Source: Chara braunii (lineage: Eukaryota > Streptophyta > Charophyceae > Charales > Characeae). Taken from it: 33,971 nt of DNA. The translations under genes were made by a program, and so were the position numbers. Below, in pieces: positions 9,251 to 19,327 of this stretch (position 1 is its first letter; the number at the start of each line of letters is the position of its first letter). The stretch covers positions 637,587 to 671,557 of the forward strand of contig BFEA01000367.1 in NCBI GenBank assembly GCA_003427395.1, in the 5' to 3' direction. The notes under the pieces were generated by a model. That model was not told the DNA's origin. It worked only from the letters and a program-made list of their open reading frames with translations, and made no database searches.

Positions 9251-9970
9251 GTGAATATAGTCGGTAGATGTCATATTTCCTCACGAAGTAGCAGGGGATA
9301 AGCATATGACACTGCTTATCTTTTCAATTGATTAAGATTGATCCAGGTGGATGAGATCACCATTTATGCTAGGGCAAGGTATCACTGCTGCGTGGTAGTC
9401 CCGCTGCTGTCAGGGGATTGAACAGGTGTATAGAGAAAGATTACCCTCTTATATATCTCGCCCTTTGAGGGTATAGTAAGCTGGAATACTCGTCAAGAGA
9501 AAGCGTGGTTCACCTGGAAAGAAAAGGTTGATCCCCTACAAGCTGGAGTGTGAACATCACTTGAAGGAGACTCTGGTGGTTAGTACTTTCTATCCTCCAT
9601 CCAATCCTCACTCATACTCCTCTCTAGAATCCCCCCCAAATTCATGCCACAGCAGCTGAACAGAAAAGTCACAATTGAATGAACATCAAAGACCTCATGT
9701 AATTAATTATTCCATCAACATAATTCTCAACACACCTACCTTGTGTTTGGAAGAGTGGAAGAGCGGTTTCCTACTCAAACAGCCTACATCGTTTTCTCAT
9801 CAATCCTTTACCCATGCCTCCCACGTCACCCACTGGCCGTATGCCCCCATTAACCCTTCAGGCCTCTTCCTATCCCTCATATAACTATCTGAAAATTCTT
9901 ACCTCCCTCACCCGTCCCACACTGCCATGAACATCCATCTTCACCTCTCAAGAACATTGTCATCCACCAT
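9251..9970. other. Intergenic stretch, pyrimidine-rich at its end
   Basis: No gene recognised. From about 9580 the plus strand becomes C/T-rich, a character that continues on the far side of the tandem array (11,266-11,500). The array may therefore sit inside one pyrimidine-rich leader. Confidence 0.4.
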
Positions 9971-11265
9971 TGTGCAGTCCGAATACAAGACTCGAACACA
10001 CAACCAACGGCTTGGCAGGCTAACACCTAACCATAAGGCTAAGTGGGCTGGGATGAAAGTGAAGCCCCAACATAAGCACTTCACCCCACCCCAGCACGGA
10101 AATCCCACAACACGGTGTACCCAACCACACTCATCCTACACAGCCACACTGCCCGTAGTATAATCTCTATGGCGGTTACTGCGCGAAAGCATGTGCAATC
10201 CGAACAAGACTCGAACACATAACCAACGGCGTGGCAGGCTAACACCTAACCATAACGCTAAGTGGGCTGGGGTGAAAGTGAAGCCCCAACATGAGCACTT
10301 CACCCCACCCCAGCGCGGAAATCCCGTGACACGGTGTACCCGACCACACTCAGCCTACACAGCCACACTGGCCGTAGTATAATCTCTACGGCGGTTACTG
10401 CGGGAAAGCACATGCAATCCGCATACAAGACTTGAATACACAACCAACGGCTTGGCAGGCTAACACCTAACCATAAGGCTAAATGGGCTGGGGTGAAAGT
10501 GAAGCCCCAACATGAGCACTTCACCCCACCCCAGCGCAGAAATTCAGCGACATGGTGTACCCAACCACACTCATCCTACACAGCAACACTGACTGTAGTA
10601 TAATCTCTATGGCGGTTACTGCGCGAAAGCATGTGCAATCCGAATACAAGACTCGAACACACAACCAACAGCTTGGCAGGCTAACACCTAACCATAAGGC
10701 TAAGTGGGCTGGGGTGAAAGTGAAGCCCCAACATGAGCACTTCACCCCACCCCAGCACAGAAATCCTGCGACACGATGTACCCAACCACACTCATCCTAC
10801 ACAGCCACACTGCCCGTAGTATAATCTCTACGGCGGTTACTGCGCGAAAGCACGGGCAATCCGAATACAAGACTCGAACACACAACCAACGGCTTAGCAG
10901 GCTAACACCTAACCATAAGGCTAAGTGGGCTGGGGTGAAAGTGAAGCCCCAACATGAGCATTTCACCCCACCCCAGCACGAAAATCCCCTGACATGGTGT
11001 ACCCAACCACACTCATCCTACACAACCACACTCCTCGTAGTATAATCTCTATGGCGGTTACTGCGCGAAAGCACATGCAATCCGAATACAAGACTCGAAC
11101 ACACAACCAACGGCTTGGCAGGCTAACACCTAATCATAGGGCTAAGTGGGCTGGGGTGAAAGTGAAGCCCCAACATGAGCACTTCACCCCACCCCAACAT
11201 GGAAATCTCATGACACGGCGTACCCAACCACACTCATCCTACACAGCCACACTGCCCATAGTATA
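9971..11265 (-). repeat. Tandem array of six 221-bp units with tRNA-like segments
   Basis: The anchor (C)GAATACAAGACTCG recurs at 9981, about 10,202, 10,421, 10,642, 10,863 and 11,084. The period is 221 bases, with one 219 caused by a 2-base deletion in unit 2. On the minus strand each unit has a box-A-like TAGCCTTATGG (10,041-10,031 in unit 1), an anticodon-loop-like CTGCCAA that would read glycine, and a box-B-like TGTTCGAGTCT (9998-9988). The stems pair poorly, so these are not functional tRNAs. Each unit also carries a hairpin (TGGGGTGAAAGTG with CACTTCACCCCA) and, on the plus strand, a TATAATCTCTA motif. A period of 221 is not a multiple of three, which argues against coding. The array ends about 330 bases before the LINE ORF1 region. 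Confidence 0.88.
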
Positions 11266-11590
11266 CCTACATCGAGTCTTTATTCCCAATTCCTCCATTC
11301 CCTCCTATCATTTCCTTACTCGTTTCTCAACTTTGTCCATCGTGTAAATTATTCCTGACTCCTGATTCGCGTCACCTCACTTCCCCTTTCCATTGCCCTC
11401 TCTCAAATTAGATTATCCCCCCGCCTCCCCTATCCTTATCACCCATCCGTTTCTACATTACCAATTTATTCCTCTTCCCTCCCTTTTTGCTCTCCCTTCA
11501 TCGAACGGTCTCACTCAACCACTATCTCCCACTGGCCATCCCAGCCACTTCACAAACCAATTTTTGTTCACCTTAGTCACGGATCCCATT
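11266..11590 (+). other. Pyrimidine-rich leader before LINE ORF1
   Basis: The plus strand is strongly C/T-rich from about 11,275 to 11,510. Together with the tandem array upstream it lies where a LINE 5' untranslated region would be expected. No start site or promoter element can be fixed from sequence alone. Confidence 0.35.
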
Positions 11591-14050
11591 GCCCTTCACA
11601 GAACCACGGTTAGTGGAATTGGGGGAATAGGAAAAGAACAGGGACAGGCAAGGGAAGTTGGAACCCAGCCAACAGCAGAGCATCGAGGCAGTAGTTCCAA
11701 TGGCACAGAAAGGTCTTTGAAGCCACCAAATTCTACTCACCCGAACGAACCACTAGGACCAACCTTAAAAGACATTGTCATGGGAAACTGCGATGATGAA
11801 GGTGTCCTAACAGAAGAATAAATTTCTTTTGAAAAAAGCTACCCTTCATTAGCATCACCCAACGAACATTCTGGTCAGCAGGAAACCATTTAGCCAAACC
11901 AAACAACCCCGGTGGCTCAGAGCAAAAATAATCTTCAAACTGGAGCACCATCTTCAACATCATTAGCTGCTTCCATTCAACAGGTAACATGAGCCCAGAA
12001 AGTTAGAGAAACTCTACGAGACAAAACACTTTACATTAAGAGACCATCTATTGGCCCGATAGGCTCACCGGATGAAGAACTGGAAGTCCCGATGAGAAAT
12101 CTCTCTTCAGCCAGGGCCAATTTCCTTTCCCTTTTCCTTCTTCCATCCGAATAGAAGGTTATTGATAAAGGAGGTAGGAAAACGTTGATAAAAGCCTACC
12201 CTACTTATAAATTGCAGCAGAGGGACGCTGTCTACCCAAAGCATGCATGCAACCGGTCCTTTCACAACGACCGCCAACAAATCCATGAATGAAAAGATCA
12301 AATGGATATGCAAGAAGCTGGACTGCATGAAAAATAGTCTGGAAGCGGTCAACAAATTATTTCTCATCCAGCCTGTTTCGCCAACAGTGCTCACTACCCT
12401 CTGCCTGTTTGAACAAGACAAAAGACAGATTGACCCTTGGCTTCCCAAAAAGATAGGACCCGAGGAGAGGAGGGAACAACTAATGAGGGATTTCTACTGG
12501 GTAGAACTCCGGCATATTCCAATCGATATTCAAGCCGCATTCATCCTCGATTTGGTCAACACTTCAAGATAGTCGACTTTATTGATCCCCTTCCATCACA
12601 TCTGGCTAAAAGGGACAACTACCTTATGATTGCGTTGGAATTGCATAAGAACCAACCCTACTCGTTGGATGACATCACCCCGTTGAAGATGGGAGGAAAG
12701 ATCTTCGAAATCCACACTGTGCACAAGTTTAGAACATGGTGCTTTAAACGTAAGGCCTATGGTCATCTACCCACAGAGCTGGCTTGCCAGCTACACCCCC
12801 AACATGCCCTTCCACAGGAACAAAAGTTGAAGAGAGACCCATTGCGACAACACAGATGGGTGCCAACCTTACCTGGACACGAAAGGTGGGTCTTCAATGA
12901 TGAGCTTAACCAGCAAGGCCAACCAATAGGGTTGTACTGGGAAGGGAACTACCGAAACCCCCCTCGTCCACCATCGGATTTAGTTCCACCATCTCCACCG
13001 CCTCTGCCGCCGACACAGCAACAACAGCACCCTGCTTCGCATCAACAGGCAAGCCAACAGCCTGGCCAAACCGTGACAGGTCGGCTGCCCTCACCTCCAC
13101 CCCCTCCTCCCCCCCCTCCTTCTCCCACTTCTGAACCCGGCATGTTGGGCGACAACCAAACGGATGTTCCGGATCCTACAGGTGAACCAACCATTAAAGG
13201 TACCAACGAACCCCTCGCATCCCGAGGTTCAAACATGATCGTTTCAGACGAGGCAAGAAAGGACGAGAAGGTGAGCTCAGCAGCAACAGGTAAAAGATCA
13301 CCACCTCTTGGTCCTTCGCCAGAGCATTATCTCCCAAAAAAGGTAAAAAATCCTATTTTGGAATGGAGGGAAACAAAGAGAAATGCAAAGAAGGAAACAG
13401 GCCAAACCAGGATAAGGTATCCCCGGGTCCCTCCGCTGCTGCCACCACTTCCAGGCAGCAAGTCCAAGATGAACATACCACGCAAGGTCCATCAAACTGC
13501 CCGCCTCACTCAAAAATGGACATTGACATTCTGGAACCTGCTTTTGATTCGGAACTGAAGGAAATAGAAGAAGTCCCGATCCCAACCAAACCTCTGCTTC
13601 CTCAGGGACCTGATGTGGGTGTAACTGATCTTGGCAGTCTACGGGAACAACTCAGAGACACTCTGAAATGGCTTATAGCCAATCTCAGAGCCAAACACCC
13701 CTCTTGGTCTGACGAAGCACTGGTTGGAATTCAAAATCAGCTTTGGCCTGTCATTGTCAACAGTGATGATCTTAAATCTATACTGCAGTATGGATTGCCC
13801 CAGGGAACAGCTTGGAATGACATTTGCAATATAATCTTATTTATTATTGAAAATAACACACGCAAGCCACCCTGGCCGCCTCCACCCCTGTTCAGGCACT
13901 TAACAGCATGCCTACCAAAGGAATTAAAAGGATAAAAGAATTAGCAAGAAAATCAAGAGATAATGGCGTCCTTGAACAACCTGTTCTCACCTCCAAAAGC
14001 GAAGCCCAAGGCAAACCGCAGTCTGAAACACCTCACTCTTAACCCCCAGA
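11590..14050 (+). pseudogene. LINE ORF1-like nucleic-acid-binding protein, broken
   Basis: Three overlapping frames (12,243-12,572, 12,437-13,558 and 13,363-13,935) succeed one another as if one protein had suffered frameshifts. An N-terminal part may start near 11,620. The central part, about 12,490-12,790, has the layout of the DUF4283-type domain plus zinc knuckle known from plant LINE ORF1. It includes a WCFKRKAYGHLP segment in which the second cysteine of a CCHC knuckle appears replaced by arginine. Then come a proline-rich linker (about 12,960-13,130, with polyproline), basic stretches, and a leucine-rich C-terminal part (about 13,600-13,930). ORF1 proteins bind LINE RNA in the ribonucleoprotein. 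Family assignment rests on the zinc-knuckle context and on the endonuclease-reverse transcriptase downstream on the same strand. Not functional as read. Confidence 0.6.
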
Positions 14051-14426
14051 AAAATTAAAAGATTCAAACAAAAAAATCAAATAAATAATAGTTGTGTAAG
14101 TCCGGACAACGAAGTAATAAGTGAGGTGCCCACCTGTCAAGTGGCAGGTACGGAGGACGTTCCCGGTTCTGGGACTGCTATTATTGGTCAAAGTTTTATT
14201 TCCTTCTCTGCTCGATTATGTAATCAATCGCTTATCTTCGAACACGGTGAACTCTCTGCGATTGGCTATTGTCAATACCACAGAAGATGCCATCGTTCAG
14301 GGGACACAAAACTATCAACAGAACTGCCAGATAGCTCTGTACCCCCAGGCCACTGGCGCAGTGACTGACATGGTCCACGAAATGTCTGGCTAGAACCCTA
14401 AGCATTCAAACAATAGCGCACCACAG
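14051..14426 (+). other. LINE sequence between ORF1 and the Ty3 insertion point
   Basis: This is the left flank of the Ty3 element. Short frames in it do not match known domains. It ends in ACAG (14,423-14,426), the left half of the target duplication, and LINE sequence presumably resumes at 23,042. Confidence 0.5.
14423..14426. repeat. Left target-site duplication ACAG
   Basis: ACAG immediately precedes the LTR end (TGCAAGG). The same four bases follow the other LTR at 23,042-23,045. Ty3 integrases usually make 4-6 bp duplications. A 5-bp version would need one mismatch. Confidence 0.7.
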
Positions 14427-15325
14427 TGCAAGGAAAATGAGCGATAGCGAACTTCAGAAACCAAGAAGCATCATACACATGAGACCAGATTACTCATGAC
14501 CTCGAACCAAAAGCAGAATTGCAACACAAGCTCCACCAAATAAGAGCACAGCAAAAGATCATAAGTGACAATGTTGGAACAGTCTCATCATCATCAACAA
14601 AGAACCAATGTCGACATCCTATCCGGCGCCCTGCGCCAAACTACAAGCGGCAGATCCTATCTAGCCTATCTACAATGTCGCTGGTGACGTCACCAGCTCC
14701 CCGAAGTACGAGCAGATCTCGGACAATGCCGCTCGCCTCAAGCACCAGGTATCGTATCACTCACAACCTCAATTCCCCACTCACAAATGCCACGTGCACC
14801 CAAGAACCACCATGCGCCCCATCCAGCATAATGCAGCGCAGCTCGGCTATGGCTGCCTGCTCATCCTGCTCGCCCGTGAGCGCGTGAGCACTGACCAGCG
14901 TTTAGCGCAGCATGCACCCAGTGCCCGAATGCCAAATGCGAGGGCAAGCACTTTCCTATATGGAAGTGGCCTGCCTGCATTGGGCCCCTGTCCAGAAGCT
15001 TCCGGTAGGCCCCGAGAGGCTGAGCCCCGGTCCAAACGAATCAGGCCCAGGGCTTGTGAAGGTTGTCTGTGCCCAACTGCCTGCAGCCTGTGTTCGGCCC
15101 ATATTGTGTATCTGGCCCAGGGCCTGCCTCGGTTACGTACGAAAAAGGCAGCCAGGGCCTGGGCGCTCTCAACCAACTGGCGCTGCACAACTGCCTGAAT
15201 TTCCCTAGTTGCGTGGTAGCCGAAAAATAGGCCTCCTGGCCTTGGTCGGGCTTGCCTTCACTTAGGGCGGCCGACAGTGCTGCTTACAGGGTCCAAAGGG
15301 GCTCATCAGGCCCTTATGCCTCGCA
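14427..15325 (-). repeat. 3' LTR of the Ty3 element
   Basis: This 899-bp copy matches 22,096-23,041. In element orientation it begins TGCGAGGC and ends CCTTGCA, the usual TG...CA ends. It is about 47 bases shorter than the other LTR, mainly from indels around 14,890-14,990. I could not identify a TATA box or polyadenylation signal with confidence. Confidence 0.93.
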
Positions 15326-15336
15326 TTCCCTCCTCC
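15326..15336 (-). other. Polypurine tract
   Basis: On the minus strand GGAGGAGGGAA lies directly against the 3' LTR start (TGCGAGG). This is the position and composition of the plus-strand primer used in Ty3 reverse transcription. Confidence 0.85.
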
Positions 15337-15365
15337 ATACTTCGACAGTCCTCTGAGAAGTTCCA

Positions 15366-15770
15366 TTACTCAATCTGGCGCTTTCCCTTCTGCAATAACT
15401 TCTCGTAGTGAGCGACAACATGTGGAGCGGTCTGCATCAGTTCCTCCCGGGTGAACCATCTGTGTGATGTCTTAACCGAACGCGATATTGCAGCTTCGGC
15501 TTCGGTGGACGTCCTCTGCCTGTCACTCTTGGAACAAGCATTTCCCTGTGGTCCACGATGTCGTCGATGTCGACCTCTCCATCCATGGTTGGGGGCAGCA
15601 TTGAGCATCGCGAGGGAAACTGATCAGTTTCCTCGAAAGGTGCAAGCTTGGAGGCGTGAAAGACAGGGTAAGTGCGAAGGTGACCAGGGATCTGAATTAC
15701 GTATGACGGCCCATCCGGATCATCCCCGACGATATCTAGAACCTCCCAGAGTCAGTACTGTGGCATGAGC
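15366..15770 (-). pseudogene. Integrase tail and chromodomain-like module
   Basis: Downstream of the integrase core the minus strand encodes, in shifted frames, an FHASKLAPF-type segment found at the end of Ty3 integrases. It continues into an acidic VDIDDIVDHR segment and then WFTREEL and VVAHYE motifs, as in chromodomain-like tails of plant chromoviruses. Such tails guide integration to particular chromatin. The parts lie in at least two frames (the final one ends near 15,366), so a frameshift separates them, and there is a stop in the stretch near 15,760. The module ends about 30 bases before the polypurine tract. Confidence 0.65.
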
Positions 15771-16645
15771 TTGCGGGATATCCCGTGCTCGTCCCATTTC
15801 TGAGGACTTGACCCAGACTCTGTCCCCTACCTGGAATGTAGATTGGCGGCGGTGCTTGTTCTCAAACTCTATCATCGCCGCTTGCGCCCTGTGCATCTGT
15901 TCGACAGCTTGCTGCATCAGGTGCTCATATCGATATGCAAACTCCAGGGTGCCTGGTGCAGCAGAAGGCTGATTCTCAGGTAGTAGGAAATCTAAGGGCA
16001 GTCTAGGTTTGAAGGTCAGCAGCAGACTGTTAGGACTCACTCCTGTTGCGCTGTGCACCGCATTGTTATACAGACTGGCGATGAGAGCAAGTTTCTCATC
16101 CCAGTCCACCTGATTCGGCTTGATGTAGTGCCTCAGCAGGTGTTGTACAGCGCGATTCAGCTGCTCTGCTTGCCCGTTTGCCTCTGGGTGGTTCTCGGAG
16201 GTCATCTGCAGCTGTGTTCCCTGTTCCGCAGCTGCGGCTTTCCACAGTTCACTAGTAAATCACACATCCCGATCACTGATTATAGACTTTGGCAATCCAA
16301 AATCCCTGACCCAGTTTTCTTTGAACAGCTTAATTGCAAACTCAGTTTTGGCTGTTGCAAGCATTGCGACTAACCTAGCATACCTACTAAACCTATCCAC
16401 AATGATATAGACATATCGCATTCCACTCTTGCTGGTGACCAGCGTGTCCATGAAGTCCATGGACAAGCTCTCGCCAGGCCTTTCCGGAATCGGAAGGGGC
16501 TTGAGGAGCCCAAGAGGGGCCTGTCTACGTGGCTTGTCTCTCTGACAAACCTGACAAGTCTCCACGTACAGCTTTGCGTCTCTCATCATTGTGGGTCACC
16601 AGAACTACTGCAGCAAGTTGGCTGCAGTTTTTTTGTACCCAAAAT
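15720..16645 (-). pseudogene. int: Ty3 integrase catalytic core
   Basis: Two open pieces on the minus strand (16,589-16,260 and 16,205-15,720) carry the integrase. The first holds the zinc-finger cysteines TCQVCQ, the first catalytic Asp in SMDFMD (codon about 16,457) and the second in ISDRDV (codon about 16,274). The second holds the catalytic Glu in NGQAEQLNR (codon about 16,166), giving a D-35-E spacing, and the GDRVWV segment of the C-terminal domain. The pieces are separated by a TGA at 16,262-16,260 where Arg is expected. Two more stops (16,598-16,596 and 16,607-16,605) hit the zinc finger. Integrase joins the cDNA to the chromosome; this copy cannot work. Confidence 0.9.
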
Positions 16646-16770
16646 AAGGTTTTTAATGATTTCATAGCTAAATCATTTTTACGTTTGGGACCTCGACGAA
16701 TATAACATAATAGGTCAAAGTGTCAGATTGTGAATTTGAAAACATGGGTTCAACTCCCGTTATTCGCCTC
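16646..16770 (+). other. Organelle-like DNA patch within the integrase gene
   Basis: Integrase coding homology on the minus strand runs to about 16,769 on one side (ECHDAR motif) and restarts at about 16,645 on the other (GYKKTAANLL). The roughly 125 bases between do not fit the protein and contain a tRNA-His-like cloverleaf. The patch replaces the region around the second zinc-binding His. Boundaries are approximate. Confidence 0.65.
16695..16768 (+). tRNA. trnH: tRNA-His(GUG)-like sequence, mitochondrial type
   Basis: The 74-nt segment folds as a cloverleaf. The acceptor stem is GACGAAT with ATTCGCC, one A-C mismatch at position 2. The D stem is ACAT with GTGT. The anticodon stem is TCAGA with TTTGA around loop TTGTGAA (anticodon GTG, His). 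The T stem is ATGGG with CCCGT around TTCAACT. It lacks an encoded CCA, is AT-rich, and resembles organelle trnH of green plants, mitochondrial more than plastid. Given the acceptor mismatch and its place inside a retrotransposon integrase, it is most likely a transferred organelle fragment, not an active gene. Confidence 0.7.
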
Positions 16771-17100
16771 TTGCATCTGAACTCTGGCGTCATGACACTC
16801 TCCTAAAAATAAACTACGCAAAGACTCCCGATTAGGCACACACAAACGTTTATTCCCGGCCTTCTCAAGGAACAGCAGGCCGTTAACCAACTCAAACTCG
16901 ACAGAAGTCACTTTGTCCTTCGTCTCGAGTCTGCGTATGATTTCAGCCATAAATGGATCCTCGTGATGGGCCTCCACCAAAGAGCGAGTAACATCGTCTG
17001 CAAGCCCAAACTCGGTAATCAGCGCACCTACGCGACAGCGCATCAGCAACTCGGTTCTACTCTCCTTTGATGTATTGGGGTTCGAAGTCATACTGCTCAA
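16750..17100 (-). pseudogene. Ty3 RNase H-integrase spacer and integrase N-terminus
   Basis: This minus-strand frame carries a spacer ending in NGLLFLEKAGNKRLCVPN and LFLGECHDAR. In Ty3 polyproteins this pattern lies between RNase H and the integrase zinc finger; the His in ECHD is the first zinc ligand. The frame then runs into the foreign patch and stops. The preceding RNase H frame overlaps it by about 44 bases, so a frameshift separates the two. Confidence 0.75.
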
Positions 17101-17475
17101 TGATTTCGATCCAGTGTTTCAGGGCATCGAAGAGCACTGGTTGGGTTCTCATCCACTTCAGGGTCCGATGATCAGTCCTGACGTAAAAGAACCTCCCTAG
17201 GAGGTAGTGCCTCCAGAGGGTTAGCGCTTTGTAAATCGCATAGAGCTCCTTCTCATATTTGGACATGTACTCAACAGACCTCAACTTTGGCCCCTCCTAT
17301 TGTGCAAGGATGACGCCTATGCCATATTGGCTAGCATCCGTGGTTACTATAAATGGTTAATCAGGATCAGGATGTTTCAAGACCTCATGGTGTGTCAGAG
17401 CATGCTTCAGATGTCTGAAGGCAGCCTCGCACCTGTCTGTCCACTCCCATGGGGTGTCAAGGCGGGTCAAGTCCG
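17057..17475 (-). pseudogene. rnh: Ty3 RNase H domain
   Basis: The RNase H motifs are present on the minus strand: TTDASQYGIG with the first catalytic Asp (near 17,335), KELYAIY with the catalytic Glu (near 17,245), and RTDHRTL with a further Asp (near 17,170). RNase H removes the RNA strand during reverse transcription. The N-terminal part is broken by a TAA at 17,359-17,357 and by a TAG at 17,299-17,297 just before EGPKLRSVEYM, the latter where Gln is usual. Confidence 0.85.
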
Positions 17476-18190
17476 TCAAAGGGGCGGGGCGGCCACTATG
17501 CTATAGTTCTTAACAAAATTACGGTAGTAGTCGGTCATGCCTAGAAAGGATCTCATCTCAGTCACAGACTGAGGACGCGTCCAGCCACGAATACTGGCCA
17601 CCTTTGCGTCATCGGGCTTCAATCCCTCCGCGGAAATCTCATGACCCAAGTACAAGATCCGGGTGCAGCCAAACTCACACTTCTCCCCGTTGATCTTGAA
17701 CTGGTGCTGCCGAAGGAGACGAAGGACTTTATCTAAGTGGCCAACATGCTCCTCGACAGTCCTACTAAAGATAAGTATGTCATCGAGGTACACGATGACA
17801 AACTTATCTAAGTAGTCATGAGAGATCCGGTTCATGGCGTGCTAAAAGGTGCCAGGAGCATTGCAAAGGCCGAAAGACATCACCACAAACTCGTACAGAC
17901 CGTATCTAGTCTGAAAAGCGGTTTTGTGTTGATCCTCGGGCCGTATTGCAATTTTATGGTACCCGGACTTCAGATCTATCTTATTGAAGTACCGACACCC
18001 TTGCACTCGGTCCAACAAGTCATCGATGCGAGGTAGGGGCTCTCTGTTCTTTACGGTGATGGCATTGAGGCCCCTATAGTCAATGCACATCCTCAAGGCT
18101 CCCCCCTTTTTCGCTACGAAAAGGACTGGAAAGCGGCAAGGGGAGACACTAGGCCGGATCCAACCCTTCTCTACGAGTTCCTTGAGTTTT
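17476..18190 (-). pseudogene. rt: Ty3 reverse transcriptase
   Basis: Two minus-strand frames (18,096-17,842 and 17,835-17,476) give the palm and thumb. They contain [10 protein letters not shown], motif A with its catalytic Asp in [10 protein letters not shown] (near 17,976), [11 protein letters not shown], and motif C YLDDILIF with both catalytic Asp codons (near 17,784). FLGMTDYYRNF follows. The two frames are in phase and are split only by a TAG at 17,844-17,842, where Gln is expected. A further TGA lies at 18,192-18,190. Catalytic residues are intact apart from the stops. Reverse transcriptase copies the element RNA into cDNA. Confidence 0.93.
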
Positions 18191-18537
18191 CAGCGAAGCT
18201 CATCGAGCTCAGCTAGAGACATTCGATAGATCCTACCCTTCGGAATACAAGACCATGGGATAATCTCTATCGCGTGAACGACCTCCCTCTCAACAACCCC
18301 TTTTGGCTCTTCAAATAGATCAGGGTACTTAGCGACCACTCCCTCTATCAACGGTGACATTTTCACCGGCTCGCCTGTTGCAGAGACATAAACTAAGTAC
18401 ATACCCTCCTCCGGATTTTGCTTATAATAATTATAGAACGCGGTTGCACACATGCATCCGTAGGACTCGATCAAACTACTAGCCTTAAACTTACGTAATC
18501 TGGCGGTCCACCCTCCAGGCAAAGTGTGTTTGACCAC
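18190..18537 (-). pseudogene. Ty3 pol linker before the reverse transcriptase
   Basis: The open segment contains YPDLFEEPKG and an EIIPWSCIPKGRIYRMS stretch. This matches the linker at the start of Ty3 reverse transcriptase, where the chain reaches the fingers domain after the protease. It ends at the TGA at 18,192-18,190; coding similarity continues beyond in the same phase. Confidence 0.8.
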
Positions 18538-18539
18538 TT

Positions 18540-18740
18540 TTCAGTCCCAGTCAAACTGGGGCTGTGCAACCGAAAGATAGTACATACCCAACAGGATGTC
18601 CATTGGGTGATCATTAATGACTAGGAACGAGACTCGATGTCTCAGTTCCCCTCCCGCGTACAGGAAGAGACACTCTATGTCTTTAAGAGTCGTTGACTAC
18701 CATGCGCTGTTTGTTGGCACAGGTCGACTCCACCGGTCGA
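18540..18740 (-). pseudogene. pr: Aspartic protease remnant
   Basis: The minus strand here encodes NDHPMDILLGMYYL, the second half of a retroviral-type protease (the hydrophobic-Gly-Met segment near its C-terminus). I find no D-[ST]-G active-site triad upstream in any continuous frame. The expected stretch is interrupted by stops and appears deleted or shifted. The protease would cut the gag-pol polyprotein; this copy lacks a visible active site. Confidence 0.55.
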
Positions 18741-18741
18741 C

Positions 18742-19327
18742 TCAGGCGCTGAACTTGCCCTTGTAAGCGTCGAACACATTCATCGAACAGAGGATCGATG
18801 GGTTTGAATGTGTTTGCGGGACGACAATGGAGTCAGTAGCTTGGGCCATCATCTCTCGAGATGGTGAGGGTGTGTCCACCACCTCGACCCTAGCAGGAAC
18901 AACTACTATTCCTACTGGCCAGACGTGTTTCCCGAAGCGGTGCCAGAACTGCTGCCACATTGCTACCCTAGGAAGCGGAGGATCCCATCGCTTGCTCCAT
19001 TGTAGGCGGGATCTTTTCTGTCACTTTCTTATTGCGACACTTGAACTGATTATGGCCATATTGGCCACAACGGATACAAGCCTGGCGCGTATAACGGTCT
19101 CTCCACATGTCCTCGGTGAGACCCGCTTTCTCCCATGGAGGAGCGTTGGGGTGTACTTGACTCCTAGACCGAGAGCCTCCACGACGTCTACCGGTCGCCT
19201 TACCTTTTTCGACTGAGGCAACGACTACTCCACCCCCTGAAGCCTCTATGCTGCCCGCCTCTGAACCTACTCCCTCCTGAAAGTCGTCATCTAGTTCGAT
19301 GATGAAACCATCGTTATCGACGAACAT
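18742..19327 (-). pseudogene. gag: Gag nucleocapsid part with CCHC zinc knuckle
   Basis: The frame 19,327-18,968 has an acidic N-terminal stretch, a Gly/Arg/Ser-rich basic segment, and a CCHC knuckle at residues 84-97 of the piece. The knuckle is C-X2-C-X4-H-X4-C in CIRCGQYGHNQFKC, genomic about 19,078-19,037. This is the RNA-packaging module at the end of Ty3 gag. A second frame (18,960-18,742) continues toward the protease and ends in a stop. Confidence 0.82.

Noticed and set aside
9971-11265. Possible CRISPR array
   Set aside because: The units are 221 bp of similar sequence throughout, with no short repeats separated by unique spacers, and the surroundings are eukaryotic retroelements.
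9927-11347. Series of similar open frames in the tandem array as a repeat protein
   Set aside because: The period of 221 is not a multiple of three, so frames change from unit to unit, and both strands show similar open frames. This is what an array of non-coding units gives.
13042-13236. Glycine-rich or proline-rich host protein
   Set aside because: The glycine-rich frame is the antisense of the polyproline linker of the LINE ORF1-like protein.
14794-15208. Open frames in the 3' LTR, also present in the 5' LTR
   Set aside because: They are short, overlap on both strands, and lie within LTR sequence, which is not expected to code.
16695-16768. Functional nuclear tRNA-His gene
   Set aside because: The acceptor stem has a mismatch, box motifs are weak, composition is organelle-like, and it interrupts an integrase gene.
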